Below are positions 44,814 to 53,608 of a stretch of 64,000 nt of DNA, in pieces. Every line of letters starts with the position of its first letter. Position 1 is the stretch's first letter. The DNA is from Janthinobacterium aquaticum. GTDB taxonomy: Bacteria; Pseudomonadota; Gammaproteobacteria; Burkholderiales; Burkholderiaceae_D. The stretch is taken from the NCBI RefSeq assembly GCF_009208565.1, contig NZ_WFLK01000003.1, positions 434,001-498,000 of the forward strand. The letters are read 5' to 3'. The notes beneath the pieces were generated by a model. The model searched no databases. It was not told the DNA's origin and was given only the letters and a program-made list of their open reading frames with translations. Made by a program: the position numbers and the translations under genes.

Positions 44814-45803
44814 TCAAATGCGGTCGGCAGGATAGGCCAGGCCGATCTGCGCGCGCATTGCGTCCAGCTGCGCCATCAATGCCACCGTCTCGGCATGCGG
44901 CATGATGTCGGACTCGGTCAGGCCGAAGCGGATGCAGCGCATCGCTTCGATCGCCTCGTGCGTGTATCCGTTGCCCAGATACGGCGTATCGATGCGGCGC
45001 GCCGGGCCGTCCATTGGTTCGACCAGCAGATGATCGGCCTTGTAAAAGCGTGCTGGCAAGCGGATGCGGCCCAGGCTGCCCGAGATCACCATTTCGGTCG
45101 GTGTCAGCGCGCACAGGCTGCCGGCGCACGATGAGGTGGTGCCGTTGGCATGGCGCAGCACAAACGCTACCTGCTCGTCGACGCCGGTGGCGCCGATATT
45201 GGCCAGCGCCTGCGTAGCGGCTACCGGGCCGAGGAAAAACGCCGCCATCGACAGCGGGTAGATGCCCACATCGAGCAGTGCACCGCCGCCCAGCGCCGGA
45301 TTGAGCAGGCGGTGCTCGGGCGCCACGTTGGCCACAAAGCCGATATCGGCCGAGATCTGCTGCAATGTGCCGATCTCGCCACTGGCGATAATCCGTTTGG
45401 CCTCCTGCGCCATCGGCAGGAAGCGGCTCCACATCGCCTCCATCAGGAACAGCTGCTTCTCGCGCGCCAGGCCAACCACCGCCTGCGCTTCGCGCGCGTT
45501 CATGGTAAATGGCTTTTCGCACACCACATGCTTGCCGGCGGCCAGACACATCAGTGCGTTGTCGGCATGCAGGGTATGCGGCGTGGCGATATAGACGATA
45601 TCGACTTCAGGATCGTCGGCCAGCGCCTGGTAGCTGCCGTGATGGCGTGCCACGTCAAACCGCGCGCCAAACTGCTGCGCGATGTCGATGCTGCGCGAGG
45701 CCACTGCCGCCAGTTGCGCACCGGGTGCATCGCGCAGGCCGGTGGCCATGGCGCTGGCGATTTTTCCGGTGCCGAGTATGCCCCAGCGTAGTGTTTTTTC
45801 CAT
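44814..45803 (-). CDS. Gfo/Idh/MocA family oxidoreductase
   Basis: A 329-residue NAD(P)-dependent dehydrogenase. N-terminal Rossmann domain (LRWGILGTGKIASAMATGL, about 5-23), VDIVYIATPHTLHADNALM, the catalytic lysine in CEKPFTMNAREAQAVV (about 95-110) and a C-terminal beta-sheet domain with LDVGIYPLSMAAFFLG. Such enzymes oxidise sugars, inositols or trans-dihydrodiols. AGGAG precedes the ATG. Member of the pyrC-to-MFS run. Confidence 0.92.
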   Translation of the reverse strand: MEKTLRWGILGTGKIASAMATGLRDAPGAQLAAVASRSIDIAQQFGARFDVARHHGSYQALADDPEVDIVYIATPHTLHADNALMCLAAGKHVVCEKPFTMNAREAQAVVGLAREKQLFLMEAMWSRFLPMAQEAKRIIASGEIGTLQQISADIGFVANVAPEHRLLNPALGGGALLDVGIYPLSMAAFFLGPVAATQALANIGATGVDEQVAFVLRHANGTTSSCAGSLCALTPTEMVISGSLGRIRLPARFYKADHLLVEPMDGPARRIDTPYLGNGYTHEAIEAMRCIRFGLTESDIMPHAETVALMAQLDAMRAQIGLAYPADRI

Positions 45804-45838
45804 GGTTTTGTCTCCTGTTCGCTGTGTTCCAGCGGTTT

Positions 45839-46636
45839 TTATTTTTCGCGCTTCGGTCTGAATACCGCCGCGTCGTTATAGAAATCATCGTCCTGGCCCT
45901 CGCACCAGCCGGGCAGCCCCAGCACCGGCAGCGGCGTAAAATCCGCTGTGGTCAGGCCCTGCTGCGCCAGGTCGTGCGCCACGCGCCGATCCAGCCAGGC
46001 GCGCCGTCCGGCTGCGTCGAGAACAAAGTAATCGTCGCCGGCAAATACCACGCGTGTGTGAGCGGTAATGGCCTTGTAGGGTGCCACCAGTTTTTCCATC
46101 AGTGCATGGCCGAACAGCCATACTTCGGCGTCGCCACCCTCGCCGAACTTGGCGCGCTGGTCGACAAACACGCTGCGCCAGTCATGGCCGCGCAGCGCCG
46201 CTTCCAGTGCGCGACCGCTGTCACCCTCGCGCAGCACCAGCAGCGCCGAGTTTTCGTCAAAAATGGTGGCGCCATCGCGCGCCGGTCCGCGCGACTTGCC
46301 CACGCCCGACAGCGCGATCTGCGCCGCCTGCAGCGCGTTCAGCTGGCGCTTGATCAGCGGGAAGGTCAGCCACACCAGCGCATTGAAAAAGTCGTGCAGA
46401 TTATCGCGCGTGGGCACGCCGCCGGTGGCGCCGATGAATTCTTCATAGGCCACGCCGTCGGGCAGATCGGCTTGCGGTACAAAGCCCAGCGGCAGGCCGG
46501 ACGGATTGCGCAGGTCCAGTGCGCGCGCCTGCGCGTTCAGCGCGACGATCACGCTGTCGCGAGCCAGGTCCAGCCGACGCCGCGCCGGCAGCACGGTGGC
46601 ATACCAGGGGCGGCTCCAGTCTATCGATGGCAGCAT
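45839..46636 (-). CDS. DUF3025 domain-containing protein
   Basis: A 265-residue protein of unknown function matching DUF3025; the strongest block is GGVPTRDNLHDFFNALVWLT (about 70-89), with LPLGFVPQADLPDGVAYEEF before and FGHALMEKLVAPYKAIT after. No signal peptide or membrane segment. It begins 6 bases after the pyrC stop, suggesting one transcript. Function not assigned. Confidence 0.88.
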   Translation of the reverse strand: MLPSIDWSRPWYATVLPARRRLDLARDSVIVALNAQARALDLRNPSGLPLGFVPQADLPDGVAYEEFIGATGGVPTRDNLHDFFNALVWLTFPLIKRQLNALQAAQIALSGVGKSRGPARDGATIFDENSALLVLREGDSGRALEAALRGHDWRSVFVDQRAKFGEGGDAEVWLFGHALMEKLVAPYKAITAHTRVVFAGDDYFVLDAAGRRAWLDRRVAHDLAQQGLTTADFTPLPVLGLPGWCEGQDDDFYNDAAVFRPKREK

Positions 46637-46642
46637 TGCCGC

Positions 46643-47695
46643 TTACGCCATCTTCCAGTTGATCTGCTCGCCGGCGTTGAGCGGAATGACTTCACCGTCG
46701 CCCATCGGCAGCGAGGCCGGCAGGGTCCAGCTTTCACGGCGCAGGGTGATGGTGTCGGTATTGCGCGGCAGGCCATAGAAAGCCGGGCCGTTAAAGCTGG
46801 CAAACGCTTCGAGCTTGTCGAGCGCACCGGCGCGCTCGAACGCTTCAGCGTACAGTTCCATCGCATGCAGCGCGGTATAGCAGCCGGCGCAGCCGCAGGC
46901 CGCTTCCTTGGCGCCCTGCATGTGCGGCGCCGAATCGGTGCCGAGGAAGAAGCGCTCGTCGCCGCTGGCCGCTGCCGTCATCAGCGCCAGACGGTGCTCT
47001 TCGCGTTTCAGGATCGGCAGGCAGTAGTAGTGCGGACGGATGCCGCCCTTGAAAATCTCGTTGCGGTTATACAGCAGGTGGTGGGCGGTAATGGTGGCGG
47101 CAATCGGGCCTTCCGCTTCGGCCACGTACTGCGCCGCATCCTTGGTGGTGATGTGCTCGAACACCACCGACAGGGCCGGGAAGGCGCTGCGCAGCGGACG
47201 CATCACGCGTTCGATAAAGACCGCTTCGCGGTCGAAAATATCGATTTCCGGATCGGTTACTTCGCCATGCACGAGGAACGGCATGCCCACTTCCTGCATT
47301 ACTTCGAGCACCTTGTAGCAGTTTTTCAGGTCGGTCACACCCAGGTCGGAATTGGTGGTGGCGCCAGCCGGATACAGCTTGACGGCCTGCACCACGCCGC
47401 TGTCCTGCGCGCGGCGAATCTCGTCGGGCGAGGTGTTATTGGTCAGGTACAGCACCATCAGCGGATCGAACGTCATGCCCTGCGGCAGGGCCGCCAGGAT
47501 GCGCTCGCGGTAGGCAACGGCATCGGCGGTGGTGGTCACGGGCGGCTTGAGGTTCGGCATCACGATGGCGCGGCCGAACTGGCGCGCGCTGTGCGGCAGC
47601 ACACTGGCCATGGTGGCGCCGTCGCGCAAGTGCAGATGCCAGTCGTCCGGGCGGGTGATGGTCAGGCTGGAAGGGATGTGTTCGAGTGTGGACAT
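46643..47695 (-). CDS. pyrC: Dihydroorotase
   Basis: A 350-residue zinc amidohydrolase of the class II (E. coli PyrC) type, third step of pyrimidine synthesis. The metal site HLHLRDG (H20, H22), the substrate block [11 protein letters not shown], the carboxylated lysine in [39 protein letters not shown] and the catalytic Asp in LGTDSAPH are all present. First gene of the minus-strand run pyrC, DUF3025, Gfo/Idh, MFS, 42-codon ORF. Confidence 0.97.
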   Translation of the reverse strand: MSTLEHIPSSLTITRPDDWHLHLRDGATMASVLPHSARQFGRAIVMPNLKPPVTTTADAVAYRERILAALPQGMTFDPLMVLYLTNNTSPDEIRRAQDSGVVQAVKLYPAGATTNSDLGVTDLKNCYKVLEVMQEVGMPFLVHGEVTDPEIDIFDREAVFIERVMRPLRSAFPALSVVFEHITTKDAAQYVAEAEGPIAATITAHHLLYNRNEIFKGGIRPHYYCLPILKREEHRLALMTAAASGDERFFLGTDSAPHMQGAKEAACGCAGCYTALHAMELYAEAFERAGALDKLEAFASFNGPAFYGLPRNTDTITLRRESWTLPASLPMGDGEVIPLNAGEQINWKMA

Positions 47696-47773
47696 GGCGG
47701 CAGCTTTCAGGCGGTCATTACGAATACCGCCATTTTACCAGCCACACGATGGCAGGACAGGCCGGTGCGCCGC

Positions 47774-47807
47774 AAAAAAAGGCCGCCAACCCTTGCGGGT
47801 TGCGGCC
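47774..47807 (-). terminator. Rho-independent terminator of the glt operon
   Basis: On the minus strand GGCCGC-AACCC (47807-47797) pairs with GGGTT-G-GCGGCC (47792-47781) around a short loop, then seven T (47780-47774). It lies 27 bases after the gltL stop. Confidence 0.85.
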
Positions 47808-47833
47808 GTCGAGGCGAAACCCGGCGCGGCAGG

Positions 47834-48559
47834 CTAGTGGATGATCTTCGCCAAAAAGTCGCGCGCGCGCTCAGAACGGGCACCGTTGAAGAATTCGTCC
47901 TTGCTGCAGTCTTCGATGATCTTGCCCTGGTCCATGAAGACGATGCGGTTGGCCACGCGGCGGGCAAAACCCATCTCGTGGGTCACCACCATCATGGTCA
48001 TGCCCTCCTGCGCCAGGCCGACCATCACGTCGAGCACCTCGTTGATCATTTCCGGGTCGAGCGCCGACGTCGGCTCATCGAACAGCATGGCGACCGGGTC
48101 CATCGACAGCGCGCGCGCAATCGCCACGCGCTGCTGCTGGCCGCCCGACAGCTGGCCGGGGAACTTGTCCTGCTGCGACAGCAGGCCGACGCGGTCGAGG
48201 TATTTCAGGCCCTTGGCATTGGCCTCATCGGCGCTGCGTTTCAACACCTTGATCTGGCCGATGGTCAGGTTTTCGCGGATCGACAGGTGCGGGAACAACT
48301 CGAAGTTCTGGAACACCATGCCGATGCGCGCGCGCAGTGCCGACAGATTGGTTTTCGGCGCGTTGACGGCCACGCCGTCGACGATGATGCTGCCCTGTTG
48401 TATCGGTTCAAGCCCGTTGACGGTCTTGATCAGGGTCGACTTGCCGGAGCCGGACGGGCCGCAAATGACCATCACATCGCCCTTGGCCACCTGCGTGCTG
48501 CAATCGGTCAGCACCTGGAACTGGCCATACCATTTGCTCACTTGTTTGAGTTCGATCAT
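47834..48559 (-). CDS. gltL: Glutamate/aspartate ABC importer, ATP-binding subunit
   Basis: A 241-residue ATPase, the same length as E. coli GltL. Walker A GPSGSGKST (34-42), Q-loop MVFQNFELFPH, signature LSGGQQQRVAIARAL, Walker B VAMLFDEPTSALD and H-loop VVTHEMGFARRVANR. It powers uptake of glutamate and aspartate through GltJK. The ATG at 48559 was chosen because the family begins MIELKQVSKWYG; upstream in-frame sequence is gltK in another frame. Last gene of gltIJKL. Confidence 0.96.
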   Translation of the reverse strand: MIELKQVSKWYGQFQVLTDCSTQVAKGDVMVICGPSGSGKSTLIKTVNGLEPIQQGSIIVDGVAVNAPKTNLSALRARIGMVFQNFELFPHLSIRENLTIGQIKVLKRSADEANAKGLKYLDRVGLLSQQDKFPGQLSGGQQQRVAIARALSMDPVAMLFDEPTSALDPEMINEVLDVMVGLAQEGMTMMVVTHEMGFARRVANRIVFMDQGKIIEDCSKDEFFNGARSERARDFLAKIIH

Positions 48560-48581
48560 CTTGCTTCTTTCTACTTTGCGG

Positions 48582-49274
48582 TTAGCGAATGATGGCAACG
48601 CGTTTTTGCAGGCGCTTGACCAGGAACGACAGGGCATAGCACAGCACGAAATACACCACCGCCACGAACACATACATTTCCACCAGGCGCCCGTCGCGCT
48701 GGGCGATCTTCGAGGCGGCGCCAACAAAGTCGGGAATCGACAGCACATACACCAGCGAGACGTCCTGGAACAACACGATGGTCTGCGTCAGCAGCACCGG
48801 GATCATGTTGCGAAACGCCTGCGGCAGCACGATCTGCGACATGGTCTGCGCATAGTTCATGCCCAGCGCCTGGCCGGCCCACACCTGGCCGCGCGGAATC
48901 GACTGTATGCCGCTGCGCATGATCTCGCAGTAGTACGCCGCTTCGAACATGATAAAGGTAATCAGCGCCGAGGAAAACGCGCCGACCTTGACCGGCTCGT
49001 CCGCACCGATAATCCAGGCGGCGATATACGGCACCAGGAAATAAAACCAGAAGATCACCAGCACCAGCGGAATCGAGCGGATCAGGTTGACGTAGGCCGA
49101 CGCCACGCCCGAGACGATGCGGTTGCCAGAGAGACGCATCAGCGCCAGCACGGTGCCCAGCACGATGCCGCCCACCATCGCCAGCGCCGTCAGTTTCAGC
49201 GTAAACACCATGCCGACCTGGAACAGGTAGACCCAGGAGCGCGAGATCACATCGAAGTCGAAATTGCCCAGCAT
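48582..49274 (-). CDS. gltK: Glutamate/aspartate ABC importer, permease GltK
   Basis: A 230-residue inner-membrane permease with five predicted helices and the HisM-type family coupling loop (EIMRSGIQSIPRGQVWAGQALG, about 120-141) followed by LPQAFRNMIPVLLTQTIVL. Forms the channel with GltJ. It starts 1 base after the gltJ stop, so the two are coupled. Confidence 0.95.
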   Translation of the reverse strand: MLGNFDFDVISRSWVYLFQVGMVFTLKLTALAMVGGIVLGTVLALMRLSGNRIVSGVASAYVNLIRSIPLVLVIFWFYFLVPYIAAWIIGADEPVKVGAFSSALITFIMFEAAYYCEIMRSGIQSIPRGQVWAGQALGMNYAQTMSQIVLPQAFRNMIPVLLTQTIVLFQDVSLVYVLSIPDFVGAASKIAQRDGRLVEMYVFVAVVYFVLCYALSFLVKRLQKRVAIIR

Positions 49275-49275
49275 C

Positions 49276-50025
49276 TCAGTGTCCTCCCGACTTGCTGCCG
49301 GCCACGATAAAGCCGGGGATCGTGATTTTTTTCTCGATCAGGTGCGCCAGCAGCACCACGCACAGATTGACCACGATATAGATGATGGTGGCCGCTGAAA
49401 ACGCCTCGAACACCTGGAACGAGAACTCCTGGATGGCGCGCGCGCTGGCCGTCAGTTCGACCAGACCGATGGTCAGCGCCACCGAGCTGTTCTTGATGAT
49501 GTTCAGGCATTCGCTGGTCAGCGGCGGCATGATCACGCGTGCGGCCATCGGCAGCAGAATGTAGCGGTAGGTTTGCGGCAGCGTCAGTCCCAGCGCGGTG
49601 CCGGCCAGCTTCTGGCCGCGCGGCAGCGCCTCGATGCCGGTGGTGACCTGCACCGCCACGCGCGATGAAGTGAAAAAACCCAGGCATAGTACGGCGGTCA
49701 CGAACGGCGCATTGGGCAGCGCCTTGACCCAGTTGCCCAGGTCGGTCGGCAGCAGTTCGGGCATCACGAAATACCACAAAAACATCTGCACCAGCAGCGG
49801 CACATTGCGAAACAGTTCCACATAGGCGTTGGCCACGCCGACAATCCACTTGTTGGGCAAGGTGCGCAAGGTGCCAATCACCAGGCCCAGTATCAGCGCC
49901 ATGATCCAGGCCGTGCCAGCCGTCGCCAGGGTCCAGGTCAGGCCCGACCACAACGTATCCATATAGGTGCCGACGCCATCCGGGGATGTTTCCCAGAAGA
50001 TGCGCCAGTTCCAGTTGTAATTCAT
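49276..50025 (-). CDS. gltJ: Glutamate/aspartate ABC importer, permease GltJ
   Basis: A 249-residue permease opening with MNYNWNWRIFWETSPDG, close to E. coli GltJ. EAA-type coupling loop: VTTGIEALPRGQKLAGTALG, followed by LPMAARVIMPPLTSECLNI. About five membrane helices. AAGGAG lies 5 bases before the ATG at 50025. An attenuator-like hairpin separates it from gltI. Confidence 0.95.
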   Translation of the reverse strand: MNYNWNWRIFWETSPDGVGTYMDTLWSGLTWTLATAGTAWIMALILGLVIGTLRTLPNKWIVGVANAYVELFRNVPLLVQMFLWYFVMPELLPTDLGNWVKALPNAPFVTAVLCLGFFTSSRVAVQVTTGIEALPRGQKLAGTALGLTLPQTYRYILLPMAARVIMPPLTSECLNIIKNSSVALTIGLVELTASARAIQEFSFQVFEAFSAATIIYIVVNLCVVLLAHLIEKKITIPGFIVAGSKSGGH

Positions 50026-50051
50026 GTTGCTCCTTCGCCAGCCGGTCACGT

Positions 50052-50081
50052 AAAAAAAGCGGAAGGCTTGCACCCTCCGCT
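50052..50081 (-). terminator. Terminator-like hairpin between gltI and gltJ
   Basis: On the minus strand AGCGGAGG (50081-50074) pairs with CCTTCCGCT (50066-50058, one bulged base), then seven T (50058-50052). Being inside the operon, it probably ends part of the transcripts after gltI, giving more binding protein than permease. Confidence 0.7.
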
Positions 50082-50097
50082 TCTTGCTTGCTCGTGC

Positions 50098-51054
50098 TTA
50101 TTTTTTCTTTTTATCCGAGGTTTTTTGCGCTTCCGGCACGGCCGCATACGCTGCCGGATCGCCCGAATCGGTCGGGTTCATGAACACCGCCTTCAGCTGC
50201 GGCGGCATCGGGAAGTTCAGGTTGATGTTCTTGGGCGGAATCGGCGAAGTAAACCACTTGGCGTAGATGCGGTTGATGTCTTCGCTCTTGTACAGGCGCG
50301 TCAAGGCGTCGTCCACCACCTTCTTGAAGGCTGGATCGCCCTTGCGCAGCATGATGCCGTAGGGCTCGACCGACAGCGCTTCCTTGGTGATTTCATAGTC
50401 GTTCGGGTTCTTGGAATTGGCCACCTGCGAAGCGAGCAAAATATCATCGTTCGCTTCGGCCACGGCGCGCCCGGTTTCCAGCATCAGGAACGACTCGGGA
50501 TGGTCCTTGGCAATGGCGATATTCATGCCCAGGTTTTTTTCCTTGTTCAGGATGGTCATCTGCTTGACGGTCGAGGTGCCGGCAGTGGCCACCAGCGTCT
50601 TGCCGCGCAGGTCTTCCAGCGACTTGATGTTCGACGATTTTTTTGCCAGTACGCGGTTGGCAATCACGAACATGGTCGGTGCAAAGGCCACCTGCTGCTG
50701 GCGTTCGAGGTTGTTGGTGGTCGAGCCGCATTCGAGGTCGATGGTGCCGTTGGCCATCAGCGGGATGCGGTTGGCCGAAGTAACCGGACTCATCACCACT
50801 TTCAGTTCAGCCAGGCCCAGGTGCTTTTGCAGCGCGGTGACGGCCTTCATGCACAGGTCGATCGAATAGCCCTGGTACTGCTGCTTATCGTCGAGATAGG
50901 AAAACGGCACCGAGCCGTCGCGCACGCCCAGCGTGATCGAGCCGGCCTTCTTGATCTTGGCCAGGGTGCCAGTCAACTCCTGCGCGTGGACGGGGGACAT
51001 GCTGCCGATAACACCAACGCTGAGCAGCGTGGCGATCATGTTGGTCAATTTCAT
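50098..51054 (-). CDS. gltI: Glutamate/aspartate-binding periplasmic protein
   Basis: A 318-residue solute-binding protein with a signal peptide (about 1-24, cut at VHA-QEL). SBP_bac_3 fold: GSITLGVRDGSVPFSYLDD, GYSIDLCMKAV, NRIPLMANGTIDLECGSTTN, KTLVATAGTSTVKQM and PYGIMLRKGDPAFKKVVDDA. About 20 residues longer than E. coli GltI, with a Lys-rich end (SDKKKK). AGGAG is near the ATG. First gene of the operon. Confidence 0.96.
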   Translation of the reverse strand: MKLTNMIATLLSVGVIGSMSPVHAQELTGTLAKIKKAGSITLGVRDGSVPFSYLDDKQQYQGYSIDLCMKAVTALQKHLGLAELKVVMSPVTSANRIPLMANGTIDLECGSTTNNLERQQQVAFAPTMFVIANRVLAKKSSNIKSLEDLRGKTLVATAGTSTVKQMTILNKEKNLGMNIAIAKDHPESFLMLETGRAVAEANDDILLASQVANSKNPNDYEITKEALSVEPYGIMLRKGDPAFKKVVDDALTRLYKSEDINRIYAKWFTSPIPPKNINLNFPMPPQLKAVFMNPTDSGDPAAYAAVPEAQKTSDKKKK

Positions 51055-51096
51055 AAATTCTCCTGAGCAGACAAACCAGGCCTAGCCTGTACGAAA

Positions 51097-51134
51097 CAAC
51101 TGTGGTGCAGACGCCACCAATGCAGTTGATTCTA
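51097..51134 (-). promoter_or_regulatory. gltI leader: -10-like box and stem-loop
   Basis: TAGAAT (51134-51129, minus strand) is followed at once by a stem-loop, CAACTG...CAGTTG with inner TGGTG/CACCA (51128-51097). It would lie at the 5' end of the gltI mRNA. No good -35 box is seen. The rest of 51055-51250 shows no gene. Confidence 0.35.
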
Positions 51135-51250
51135 TGTCATTTTGCACGCCAGCCCAGCCGTTTTCTTTATTTGCCCCCCAGTTTCCCCGCAATGGGGACC
51201 GCGCGCACCAGCCCGGTGCCGCAGCTGTGGCATTTTCCCGACTGCCGCCC

Positions 51251-53101
51251 CTATTTGGCCAGCGCCAGCTGGGCCGGTTCGCCGTCCTCGCTTTCATCCT
51301 GGACGCCGGCCTGCTGGCGTTGCCACATCTGCGCATACAGGCCATCGGCCGCCAGCAGTTGCGGATGGGTACCGCGCTCGACGATGCGGCCATGGTCGAG
51401 TACCAGTATCTGCTGCGCGTCGGCCACCGTCGACAGGCGGTGCGCAATGACCAGCGTAGTGCGGCTTTTGGCGATCTCTTTCAATTGCGACTGGATCGCC
51501 TGTTCGGCCTTGGAATCGAGCGCCGAGGTGGCTTCGTCAAAGATCAGGATGGCCGGGTCTTTGAGCAGCGTGCGGGCAATGGCCACGCGCTGCTTCTCGC
51601 CGCCCGACAGTTTCAGGCCGCGCTCGCCCACCATCGAAGCATAGCCATCGGGCAGGCTTTCGATAAAGTCGTGGATCGAGGCCGCCCTGGCTGCTGCCAC
51701 GATGGCCTCACGGCTGGCGCCCGGCTTGCCGTAGGCGATGTTGTATTCGATAGTGTCGTTGAACAGCACGGTATCTTGCGGCACGATGCCGATCGCCGCG
51801 CGCAGAGAATCCTGGGTAATCGCGCGCAAGTCCTGGCCGTCAATGACAATGCTGCCCTGGCCGACCTCATAAAAACGGAACAGCAGGCGCGACAGCGTGG
51901 ACTTGCCCGAGCCGCTATGGCCGACCACGGCAGTGGTGGTGCCGGCGGCAATCTCGAAGTCCACGTCGAACAGGATCTGGCGCTTGGCTTCGTAGCTGAA
52001 ATCGACATGATTGAAACGCACGGTGGCGCCGTGGGTGGCCAAGGGCCTGGCGTCCGGCGCATCGGCAATTTCACGGTTTTCTTCCAGCAGCGCAAACAGG
52101 CGCTCCATATCAGCCAGGCTCTGCTTGATCTCGCGGTAGATCACGCCCAGGAAATTGAGCGGAATATACAGCTGGATCATAAAGGCGTTCACCAGCACCA
52201 GGTCGCCCAGCGTCATGGTGCCGGCAATTACGCCCACCGTGGCGCGCCAGAGGATCAGCGTCACAGCCGTGGCGATAATCAGTGACTGGCCGGTATTGAG
52301 CAGGGACAGCGAGGTTTGCGACCTGACGGCGGCCGATTCATAGCGCTGCAGGCCTTCGTCATAGCGGCGCGCCTCGTAGTCTTCGTTGCCGAAGTATTTG
52401 ACGGTCTCGTAGTTGATCAGCGAATCGATGGCTTTGGTATTGGCCTTCGAGTCGAGATCGTTCATGGTGCGGCGAAAATGCGTGCGCCAGTTGGTCACCA
52501 GCACCGTAAAGGTGATATATGACACCAGCGCCACCAGGGTAATAATGCTGAACCAGATATCGTAGTGCAGCACCAGGTAGCCCAGCACCAGCGTGATTTC
52601 CACCAGCGTGGGCAGGATATTGAAGAGGGTATAGGAAATAAGCGAGCCGACGCTGCGCGTGCCGCGCTCGATATCGCGCGTCATGCCGCCGGTCTGGCGG
52701 TTCAGGTGAAAGCGCAGCGACAGCGCATGCAGGTGGCGAAAGACTTTGAGCGCAATGGTGCGCACGGCGCGCTGGGTGACGCGCGCAAACAGGAATTCGC
52801 GCAGCTCGGTAAACAAGGTAGTCGACAGGCGCAGCAGGCCGTAGGCCACCAGCAGCGCCACCGGCAGCACCAGCAGGGCCTGCGGATGGCTGGCGGTGAC
52901 CGTCATGGCGTCGACCAGCTTTTTCAGTATCAAAGGCACGCCGACATTGGCCAGCTTGGCGCCAACCAGGCACAGCAGCGCTACCAGCACGCGCCATTTG
53001 TAGACCCATAAATAGGGCAGCAGGGTCTTGATGGTGGAAAAATCGCTGTGACCGGAAGTTCTGGCGGTGGGTGGCGGTGGGGAAGTCTGGGAGCGGCGCA
53101 T
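51251..53101 (-). CDS. Atm1/HMT1-type ABC exporter (fused permease and ATPase)
   Basis: A 616-residue half-transporter: six membrane helices (about residues 35-325) and a C-terminal ATPase (about 360-600) with GHSGSGKST, LSGGEKQRVAIARTL, ILIFDEATSALD and VIAHRLSTV. The HLNRQTGGMTRDIERGTR block (about 133-150) is characteristic of the Atm1/ABCB7 group, whose members export glutathione-linked compounds or heavy-metal conjugates. Substrate inferred only from this. Divergent from the thioesterase gene. Confidence 0.92.
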   Translation of the reverse strand: MRRSQTSPPPPTARTSGHSDFSTIKTLLPYLWVYKWRVLVALLCLVGAKLANVGVPLILKKLVDAMTVTASHPQALLVLPVALLVAYGLLRLSTTLFTELREFLFARVTQRAVRTIALKVFRHLHALSLRFHLNRQTGGMTRDIERGTRSVGSLISYTLFNILPTLVEITLVLGYLVLHYDIWFSIITLVALVSYITFTVLVTNWRTHFRRTMNDLDSKANTKAIDSLINYETVKYFGNEDYEARRYDEGLQRYESAAVRSQTSLSLLNTGQSLIIATAVTLILWRATVGVIAGTMTLGDLVLVNAFMIQLYIPLNFLGVIYREIKQSLADMERLFALLEENREIADAPDARPLATHGATVRFNHVDFSYEAKRQILFDVDFEIAAGTTTAVVGHSGSGKSTLSRLLFRFYEVGQGSIVIDGQDLRAITQDSLRAAIGIVPQDTVLFNDTIEYNIAYGKPGASREAIVAAARAASIHDFIESLPDGYASMVGERGLKLSGGEKQRVAIARTLLKDPAILIFDEATSALDSKAEQAIQSQLKEIAKSRTTLVIAHRLSTVADAQQILVLDHGRIVERGTHPQLLAADGLYAQMWQRQQAGVQDESEDGEPAQLALAK

Positions 53102-53161
53102 GGCAAATATCGGCTATTTATGGTTCAATCGGTCAATTGTAGCCTTTCATGAGAATCAACG

Positions 53162-53602
53162 ATGAGCACCTCCCCCGCCCGCACCGACAACTGCCTCGCC
53201 TCCGGCCTGCCTGCCGGCAAAATGCCCGAACTGCGCATGATGCCCGCCCCATCGGACGCGAACGTGTATGGTGATGTGTTTGGCGGCTGGATCATGGCGC
53301 AAGTCGATATCGCCGGCTCGCTGCCGGCCACGCGGCGCGCCAACGGCCGTGTCGCCACCATCGCCGTCAACTCGTTTGTCTTTAAAAATCCCGTGTTTGT
53401 CGGCGATCTGCTGTCGTTCTACGCCGATATCGTCAAGGTCGGCAATACCTCGATTACCGTCAACGTGGAAGTGTATGCCGAGCGCAACCGCCTGCAAGCC
53501 TGCATCGTCAAGGTCACCGAAGCCACGCTGGTGTATGTGGCTACCGATGCCGACCGCAAGCCGCGCAAGGTGCCGCCGATTGAAACGCTGCTGACGCCCT
53601 GA
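53162..53602 (+). CDS. Acyl-CoA thioesterase (YciA-like hotdog fold)
   Basis: A 146-residue hotdog-fold thioesterase. The family core DANVYGDVFGGWIMAQVD (about 32-49) contains the catalytic Asp; VATIAVNSFVFKNPVFVGD follows, then the strands SITVNVEVYAERNR and KVTEATLVYVATD. It hydrolyses acyl-CoA to free acid and CoA; chain preference unknown. It precedes the broken phoD gene by 6 bases. Confidence 0.92.
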   Translation: MSTSPARTDNCLASGLPAGKMPELRMMPAPSDANVYGDVFGGWIMAQVDIAGSLPATRRANGRVATIAVNSFVFKNPVFVGDLLSFYADIVKVGNTSITVNVEVYAERNRLQACIVKVTEATLVYVATDADRKPRKVPPIETLLTP

Positions 53603-53608
53603 CTGTGC

